Positions 8,363-13,708 of a DNA stretch of 15,157 nucleotides are shown here, in pieces. The translations under genes were made by a program, and so were the position numbers. The stretch spans positions 1 through 15,157 of the forward strand of contig DHNW01000014.1 of assembly GCA_002407675.1 (NCBI GenBank). Reading direction: 5' to 3'. Position 1 is the stretch's first letter. Each line of letters starts with the position of its first letter. The notes under the pieces were generated by a model. The model was given only the letters and a program-made list of their open reading frames with translations, was not told the DNA's origin and did not search any database. The stretch comes from Ruminococcaceae bacterium UBA5406. GTDB lineage: Bacteria; Bacillota; Clostridia; Oscillospirales; Acutalibacteraceae.

Positions 8363-8393
8363 ATTCTTAGATGTTTTTGTAATATTCTTAGAT
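8363..8393 (-). promoter_or_regulatory. Direct repeat, candidate AraC-type regulator site
   Basis: The 10-mer ATCTAAGAAT occurs twice on the minus strand, at 8393-8384 and 8372-8363, exactly 21 bp apart (two helical turns). The nearer copy is 5 bp upstream of the weak -35 of the importer operon. AraC-family activators bind such direct repeats on one DNA face and touch RNA polymerase at the -35. A YesN-like AraC regulator is encoded divergently next door. I noticed no other copy in the window. Confidence 0.55.
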
Positions 8394-8463
8394 CGATCGT
8401 TAAAATATACACTGTTTTTATAATTTCTAAACTCATTTATTATAAAATTGTTACAGTATTTCC

Positions 8464-8488
8464 TCCGCCCTCTATTGACACTGGCGGA
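8464..8488 (+). promoter_or_regulatory. Inverted repeat around the -35 of the kinase promoter
   Basis: TCCGCC (8464-8469) and GGCGGA (8483-8488) are perfect inverted arms separated by 13 bp. They enclose the TTGACA hexamer at 8475-8480. There is no T-run in either direction that would suit a terminator. An operator for a repressor is one reading. Chance is another, because the arms are only 6 bp. Confidence 0.3.
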
Positions 8489-8503
8489 AAAAAGTAATAT
8501 TCT
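8475..8503 (+). promoter_or_regulatory. Candidate promoter of the kinase-regulator operon
   Basis: A perfect TTGACA -35 (8475-8480), a 17-bp spacer and TATTCT (8498-8503, four of six bases) predict a start near 8510. The strong -35 suggests steady basal expression of the two-component genes. The first ribosome-site-like sequence of the transcript, AGAGG, lies at about 8513-8517. Confidence 0.5.
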
Positions 8504-8526
8504 GAGTTTAAAAGAGGATGGCAGAA

Positions 8527-8565
8527 ATGGATGGAATACGGGTAAAATGGGAAGCAAAATCATGA
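8527..8565 (+). CDS. Possible 12-codon leader peptide before the kinase gene
   Basis: An ATG at 8527, about 9 nt after AGAGG, opens a 12-codon frame (MDGIRVKWEAKS). Its TGA (8563-8565) overlaps the chosen kinase ATG (8562-8564) as ATGA. The AGAGG in front of it resembles a ribosome site more than the GGGAAG in front of the kinase ATG, so the kinase may be translated by coupling to this short frame. No homologue is known to me, and the frame may be fortuitous. Confidence 0.25.
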   Translation: MDGIRVKWEAKS

Positions 8566-10319
8566 ATAAAAAATCCAATTACTCTATGCGCCGCCGAGCC
8601 AGTATGGGAATTCTCTCGATATTTATCTTGTTTTCCTGCCTGACAATGGGCGAATTTTACTATTTTACATCGATTATCCGGAATCAGACTTACAGCAATC
8701 TCAAAAATACGCTGCAGGTTTTTAATAAGCAGACCGATAAGGAATTCAGTTCTCTTGATACCTATCTCTATGGAATTTTGACGAATAACAATGATGTTGC
8801 GATCTTGGAAGAGGGCAAGATGGACACCAGCTATTATGTATCGGTCGAAAATATTCACTCTGCATTGCAAAACGCGCTTCCGAGTTTTCCTTCGCTGGAA
8901 GGTATGTTCGTGTTCTCCAAAACGTCCCAGGTTTTCATTCCTTATACATCAAAGACCAGTGTCAATGAATGTGCCGATTATCTTAAAAATCTGCTGCGAA
9001 GTTCAACGGGTGACATCATAAAAGACAAAATCAACTTACAGAAATGGAATGTTCAAAAAATCGGTAACAAATATTACCTATATAGAGTAATACGCTTCGG
9101 AACCTGCTATGTCGGAGCATGGACTAATGTTGATAATCTGCTTTCTGCCCTCAATTCCAATTCCGAATCCAAAACTATGATTGTCAGTGAAGCGGGTAAA
9201 GTTCAAGGCAACAACGAATTCAGCAATCTGGTGCTGAACCCGGTATCGACGCAAAAAAGCTACAAAATGGTAAATAGTACAAGCGGCGTTTCTTACCTGA
9301 TGATTTCGGACAAATTTTCATCATCCGATTATTACCTCCTTACGCTCGTGCCCGGCAAAAGCCTTTCCGAACAGTTGCAATATATAAAGTATTCCATTCT
9401 GATTATTGGCATTCTGATTTTGATTCTGGGCCTTTTTTTAACCATGGTGATAAACCGGTATCTTACAAGGCCGCTGAAGTCTATGATGACTGCAATCGAC
9501 TCGCTGCGGAAAGGAAATTTTAATTCAAGAATCATTCTCGATTCTCCGGCCGGAATAGAATTCAGGCAGGTAGAATCTTCCTTCAATGATATGGTAGACG
9601 CGATAAAAGAACTGAAAATCAATGTCTACGAGGAGCAGCTCAACCGGAAAAAAGCGGAGCTTTTATATCTAAAATCGCAGGTCGCGCCGCATTTTTTAAT
9701 TAATTGCCTGAACACGATTTACAGCCTCTCGGCAAATTCTGAAAACCGCGGTATCATTCAAAAAATGACAATTACGCTCAGCGAACATCTTCGGTACACC
9801 CTGTCGGGTCAGACAGAAGTAAGCCTCGCGGAAGAACTGCGCTACGTCGAAAATTACCTTTCTCTGTCCAATTTGCGCTATCCTGACTGCATGCGTTATA
9901 CGCTTGACATTGATCCGAGAACGGAAAATGCGTCAATTTTTCCGATGCTCATTCTGACGTTTGCCGAAAATATCGTTACGCATGAACTGGTTATGGGTGA
10001 AGTGCTCTGCGTGTCCATAACATCCCGGTTAATCGAAACGGAAACGTCGCAGCGCGTCCATTTTACCATCATAGACAGCGGCGAAGGCTTTTCAGAAAAA
10101 TTTCTGAACGAGGTAAAAAATCCGGATTATGCGCAAAAAGACGAAAACGGCCATCATATCGGCATAAAAAATACGATTGGAAGGCTTCGGAATGTTTACG
10201 GCAACGATGCTGAGATCAGATTTTCCAACGAGGTGGATTCCGGCGCAAGGGTCGACATTGAAATCCCTTATCAACCATTCCACCCGGAAAATGCGCTACG
10301 CGAAAGGAGTTCAACTTGA
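8562..10319 (+). CDS. YesM-like sensor histidine kinase
   Basis: A 585-residue membrane kinase of the YesM/LytS-like (His_kinase) group. Transmembrane segment 1 is at about 16-38 and an extracellular sensor region at about 39-275. Transmembrane segment 2 is at about 276-298, with HAMP at about 299-350. The phospho-acceptor is His377 in APHFLINCLNTI. The ATPase domain has ENIVTH (Glu469, Asn470), DSGEG (Asp505) and GIKNT near 534. The N-box lacks the usual final HG, and the G1 box has Ser for Asn, so the catalytic part is slightly divergent but keeps key residues. The ATG at 8562 was chosen because the earlier frame lacks a ribosome site and contains the promoter. Its TGA overlaps the regulator's TTG. 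It likely senses a sugar or binding-protein signal and phosphorylates the downstream regulator. Confidence 0.9.
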   Translation: MNKKSNYSMRRRASMGILSIFILFSCLTMGEFYYFTSIIRNQTYSNLKNTLQVFNKQTDKEFSSLDTYLYGILTNNNDVAILEEGKMDTSYYVSVENIHSALQNALPSFPSLEGMFVFSKTSQVFIPYTSKTSVNECADYLKNLLRSSTGDIIKDKINLQKWNVQKIGNKYYLYRVIRFGTCYVGAWTNVDNLLSALNSNSESKTMIVSEAGKVQGNNEFSNLVLNPVSTQKSYKMVNSTSGVSYLMISDKFSSSDYYLLTLVPGKSLSEQLQYIKYSILIIGILILILGLFLTMVINRYLTRPLKSMMTAIDSLRKGNFNSRIILDSPAGIEFRQVESSFNDMVDAIKELKINVYEEQLNRKKAELLYLKSQVAPHFLINCLNTIYSLSANSENRGIIQKMTITLSEHLRYTLSGQTEVSLAEELRYVENYLSLSNLRYPDCMRYTLDIDPRTENASIFPMLILTFAENIVTHELVMGEVLCVSITSRLIETETSQRVHFTIIDSGEGFSEKFLNEVKNPDYAQKDENGHHIGIKNTIGRLRNVYGNDAEIRFSNEVDSGARVDIEIPYQPFHPENALRERSST

Positions 10320-11905
10320 ATATTCTGATCGTTGACGACGAAATTTACAGCGTACAGGGCATTGTCAATGCCCTCGACTGGAAGTCACTGGGGTTCGAAA
10401 ACGTTTTTACCGCGTTCAGTATGAAACAGGCGCAGAAGGTATTTGAAAAGGAAACGGTTGACCTGTTGCTGACCGATATCGAAATGCCGAAAGGAAGCGG
10501 CCTTGACCTGATTGAATGGGCCAATGAGAAAGGCTGCAGCCCGGTAACTCTGTTTTTGACAAGCTATGCGAAATTTGAATATGCACAGAGAGCAATTCAG
10601 ATGCAGTGCTTCGGCTATATTCTGAAACCAGTGGAACCTCAGAAACTGAAAGAGGAGATTCTGCGAGCTGTCCGCAGAATCAGCATGGAAGAGATGCAGA
10701 AGAACGGCCAGTCGCTGTCCAAATACTGGAACAGTTTCAGCATGCTTCGAAGGGAAGCCTTCCTGCGGGACCTGTTCGACAGCACAATACAATCCGAGGA
10801 AAAAATAAAGCTTGAAGCGTCAAAATGCCAGATGCCGCGAGAAATCATGGAAAAAGATTTTTATTATGTGCTCGTAAAAGACGTGCCGACTGACGAAAGT
10901 GCCGAATGGGAAAAAGAACTGCTTAATTACGCAATCCGGAATGTATTGTCGGAAATTTTATGCAACAGAACCGACGTGGCAATTCCCGACATGGGAGATA
11001 ACCACTTTATGGTCCTTTGCGATGCTGATCGGTTCGATTCAGATGAAGCCCTCCTTGATGCCTGTAACCGGGCCGCGAAGGAATGTGAAAAAAATCTGCC
11101 GGGCATGTTCATGCTGTTTGTTTCAGGGCGCGGAAATATCAACCAGGCTCCCGAATATTACAGAAGTTTGAAAACAATGGAAAACGATAACGTCCAGACC
11201 GGAACATTTGCAATTTCCGAAAACGATTTTACCGAAAAAGCGCAAATTGTTCCGGAAATACCGGTTGGAGACTGGTCGGAAGCTCTGCTGACCCATAACG
11301 CTTCAAAAATACTTCAGGAATCGCGGTCTTATTTTAGCAGAACTTATTCTACCAGGCCGTTGTTGGAAAAATGTTATCATGGCATTATGCAGACAATCTA
11401 CACCGCGCTGGCAAAAAAGAATATAGAAGACAAACGATCGGCGGAGCAGGCTAAAGATTCGGTTAACATCCTGGAAATCACCGAATCGACGGAAATTTTT
11501 TTGCAGTGGATGGAAATAATTCTGACAAAAGCAGAGAAAAAATTGAATGCCCAGTCGAACCATGGGTCAATTGTGGAATCCGTCCACCAATATGTCAGAG
11601 CACACCTGGACGATGAAGCGCTGAACCGCAGTAAGATTGCTGCTGAAATTCACCTGAATCCCGACTACCTTTCTTCCGTTTTTCGGGAAAAATCGGGGCA
11701 GCCTCTCAGCCTTTTCATTGCGAAAGAGCGAATCGGAAAAGCAAAGAAGCTGTTGATTACAACCAATCTGCCAATTAAGGATATCTATATTCGAACCGGG
11801 TTTTCAGACATTTCCTACTTCTCAAAACAGTTCAAGCATTTTGTGGGAGTAACACCGCAGCAATACAGAAAATCCGTCTTTAGCAGTACTTCAAAACCTG
11901 TTTAA
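10316..11905 (+). CDS. YesN-like response regulator with AraC-type DNA-binding domain
   Basis: A 529-residue regulator with an N-terminal receiver domain (about 1-115). Acidic Asp7 and Asp8, phospho-acceptor Asp54 (LLTDIEMP), Thr82 and Lys104 (ILKPVE) are all present. A middle region of about 300 residues has no domain I can name, as is usual in YesN proteins. The C-terminal AraC domain (about 422-520) has two helix-turn-helix units (SKIAAEIHLNPDYLSSVF and the IKDIYIRTGFSD region) and ends GVTPQQYRK. It starts with TTG, overlaps the kinase stop, and has AAAGGAGT just upstream, so the two genes are coupled. It is the best candidate activator of the divergent importer operon through the repeat at 8363-8393. 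Confidence 0.93.
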   Translation: MNILIVDDEIYSVQGIVNALDWKSLGFENVFTAFSMKQAQKVFEKETVDLLLTDIEMPKGSGLDLIEWANEKGCSPVTLFLTSYAKFEYAQRAIQMQCFGYILKPVEPQKLKEEILRAVRRISMEEMQKNGQSLSKYWNSFSMLRREAFLRDLFDSTIQSEEKIKLEASKCQMPREIMEKDFYYVLVKDVPTDESAEWEKELLNYAIRNVLSEILCNRTDVAIPDMGDNHFMVLCDADRFDSDEALLDACNRAAKECEKNLPGMFMLFVSGRGNINQAPEYYRSLKTMENDNVQTGTFAISENDFTEKAQIVPEIPVGDWSEALLTHNASKILQESRSYFSRTYSTRPLLEKCYHGIMQTIYTALAKKNIEDKRSAEQAKDSVNILEITESTEIFLQWMEIILTKAEKKLNAQSNHGSIVESVHQYVRAHLDDEALNRSKIAAEIHLNPDYLSSVFREKSGQPLSLFIAKERIGKAKKLLITTNLPIKDIYIRTGFSDISYFSKQFKHFVGVTPQQYRKSVFSSTSKPV

Positions 11906-11928
11906 TTTCTTATCTTGCATTCACAGTG

Positions 11929-11952
11929 AAAACACAGCTAACCTGTGTTTTT
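11929..11952 (+). terminator. Intrinsic terminator of the two-component operon
   Basis: AAAACACAG (11929-11937) pairs perfectly with CTGTGTTTT (11943-11951) around a 5-nt loop, and the T-run continues into TTAATTT. It lies 24 bp after the regulator stop. Because of the flanking A-run it could also act on the minus strand, at the end of the IstA remnant. Confidence 0.8.
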
Positions 11953-12247
11953 AATTTGCGAGCAAATCGGTGGCTTTCCTAAAGCAATACCGCATTCCGC
12001 AACCAAACAGTCATAAATTTGCTCGGCGGTATGCTGTTGCTTTCGAACACCTTCCAACTCGTCGTTCTCTAGGCATCCCCGGATGAAGGACTGTCTCTTC
12101 AGTCATTACTACTGGTGCTCGCTCCGGCGTTTTGCGCTCCCACGGCACCGACGCGCCGTTACAGTATTTTACCACTGTTTTTCTGGAGATATGGAGTGCT
12201 TTTGCAATGCTGCGCTGGCTCTCACCGCGTAAATGGAAGGATATCAT
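11938..12247 (-). pseudogene. Frameshifted N-terminal remnant of IstA transposase (IS21 family)
   Basis: The minus-strand frame from 12247 gives the helix-turn-helix start of an IstA-type transposase (FHLRGESQRSIAKALHISRK and the following VPWERKTPER). At about 12094 the homology jumps frame by one base. It continues as FIRGCLENDELEGVRKQQHT, then AEQIYDCLVAECG, to about 11975, with a stop at 11938 in the terminator hairpin. Only about 95 of the usual 400-500 residues remain, with no catalytic DDE domain and no IstB partner. It is an old, dead IS21 fragment. The frame begins exactly where an IS3-type fragment starts on the other strand. Confidence 0.75.
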
Positions 12248-12394
12248 AGAAGTGCAGAGGTCAAACTATCGGATGAGGTTGGCGTGAAGCAGGCGTCGGC
12301 ACGGCTTGGGGTTTCATACTACTCGCTGGCGGAGTGGCGTCAGAAACGAAAGGCTTATGGGGACCATGCCTTCGTCGGTAGCGGAGTCCGCCGC
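12247..12394 (+). mobile_element. IS3-family orfA (helix-turn-helix) remnant
   Basis: The plus-strand translation VKLSDEVGVKQASARLGVSY, followed by YSLAEWRQKR and AYGDHAFVGSG, matches the helix-turn-helix part of IS3-type OrfA proteins. In that pattern 'AVKLA.E.G...AA..LG...LY.W' precedes a Gly-rich linker. The start, the coiled-coil half of OrfA and all of the OrfB integrase are missing. It abuts the IstA piece on the left and continues in frame into unrelated coding sequence on the right at about 12395. No terminal inverted repeats are visible. Confidence 0.6.
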
Positions 12395-12592
12395 GACGCC
12401 CTGCTTTCCGAAACACCGGCATTTAAGGCGTACAGCAAAGCTTACAAGAAGCGGTTTGCGTGGATTAAGTATGGAAAAATCACGCAGGAAGCCTTTTACG
12501 AATGGTCGGAGCAGGCGAGGGAAATAAGAGAACAGTGCGCAAACGGAAAAATTTCGCTGGACGAATTTAAGGAGTGGCTGGATAATTCATAA
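12395..12592 (+). pseudogene. C-terminal tail of an unrelated protein fused in frame to the OrfA piece
   Basis: The frame opened at 12233 gives a 119-residue product. Its last 65 residues (SKAYKKRFAWIKYGKITQEA through NGKISLDEFKEWLDNS) do not resemble a transposase. They are charged and helical, with a repeated 'GKI..E.F..W' pattern. I recall similar tails at the end of hypothetical Firmicutes proteins but cannot name the family with confidence. The simplest reading is the stub of a host gene cut by insertion and deletion. A translated chimera cannot be excluded: an ATG is present at 12233, but I see no good ribosome site before it. Confidence 0.45.
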
Positions 12593-12748
12593 AACTTCTA
12601 TAGCTTGCTTTTATCTACTACAGAAATAATCATCAAAAACAATACCTTACATAAACATTTATTCTAACCCTTGATGTTAATAGGTAAATCTTTCTTAAAG
12701 CCTTGCAACCAATTCATTTTTTCCGACATATCAGAGAGGAGGAAAACT

Positions 12749-13105
12749 TTGGATGATTCCCAAATTATTCAGCTATATTTTGAGCGTTCCGAAGACGCAA
12801 TTGAAAAGACCAAAATAAAATACGGGAATTTTTGCTTTCGTATTGCTGACAATATTCTAAAGAGTAAGGAAGACGCTGAAGAGTGTAAAAACGATGCATA
12901 TCTGAGAGCACGGAGTTCCATTCCTCCCCAAAAACCTAGTGTATTGAAATCCTATCTTGGGAAAATTGTCCGCAATCTTGCTCTGCAACGATATGAATAT
13001 TACTCAGCAAAAAAAAGAAATGCCGAATTGGAAAACTTACATGAAGTGAACGGCCTGAATATATTTGCATCTTGTATTTTAGAAAACGCCGATTTGTTTT
13101 GCTGA
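12749..13105 (+). pseudogene. Truncated ECF-type sigma factor lacking region 4
   Basis: From a TTG at 12749 with AGAGGAGG 6 nt upstream, the product begins as a sigma-70-like ECF factor. IIQLYFERSEDAI, YGNFCFRIADNIL and EDAEECKNDAYLRA are the region 2 core-binding and -10-binding parts. YLGKIVRNLALQRY closes region 2. Homology stops near residue 92 (SAKKRNAELE). The last 26 residues look random and end in TGA, and region 4 (-35 recognition) is absent. The natural protein should be about 170-190 residues. It therefore appears to be a remnant whose 3' half was replaced at the junction with the surface-protein gene. A region-2-only product might still be made because the ribosome site is strong. 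Confidence 0.7.
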
Positions 13106-13708
13106 ATTTCCATTTAGATGGACGCCGTCTTTCACATCAATACGTGTGGAAGCATGGGTGAGAAATTCGTTTTTGCTATCGTACACATCGAACATGATCC
13201 ACGTCGTGCCCTTTCTGTTTCCAGTGACCTGATAGTTGCCGTTTGGTAATTTTGTTACGGAAGCAATTTTATTGTTTGCCGAGTAGTATCGGACTGTTAC
13301 TGCTTTTCCTCCGGTCAGCCATGCGCCGATCTGATATTTGCCTCCTATTGTCAATTCATAGCTTTTTGTGTCCAGCGTAAGGGAATCCGCCGTGTCCCGA
13401 ACTGTATACGCAACAATCTGCCTGGTGGAATCTCCCCTTGGGCGGATACCGGTTTTTACATCAATGCGGGTGGAAACATGCGCGAGCAGCTTATTTTTAT
13501 CGTCGAATACATCGAGTATAATCCACGCCGTACCGACTCCTGTGCCGTTTACTTGAACACTGCCGTTTGCAAGCCGTGCTGCGGCAACGCCGCTGTTGGT
13601 GGAACGGACTTTCAACGCGACGTTTTGCTTACCGGTTTGCTTCACGCCGATCCGGTATTCTCCCCCGAGGGGCATTTCGTAGCTTTTCGTGTCCAGTGTG
13701 ATGGAGTC
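13079..13708 (-). repeat. Two 107-residue C-terminal repeats
   Basis: Copy 1 (13708-13388) starts DSITLDTKSYEM and copy 2 (13387-13079) starts DSLTLDTKSYEL. Both share GG.Y.IG, a V..T/ANS/N.V/IA core, G.G.AWI or KGTTWI, and STRIDVK near the end. The period is 321 bp. The fold suggested is a BIG2-like Ig domain. The copies are diverged at the DNA level, so the duplication is old. Confidence 0.75.

Noticed and set aside
8275..8436. 54-codon extension of the binding protein
   Set aside because: It would bury the lipoprotein signal peptide and cover the promoter and direct repeat.
11938..13105. Active mobile element or defence island
   Set aside because: Only truncated transposase heads are present, with no catalytic domain, terminal repeats, target duplication or known defence gene.
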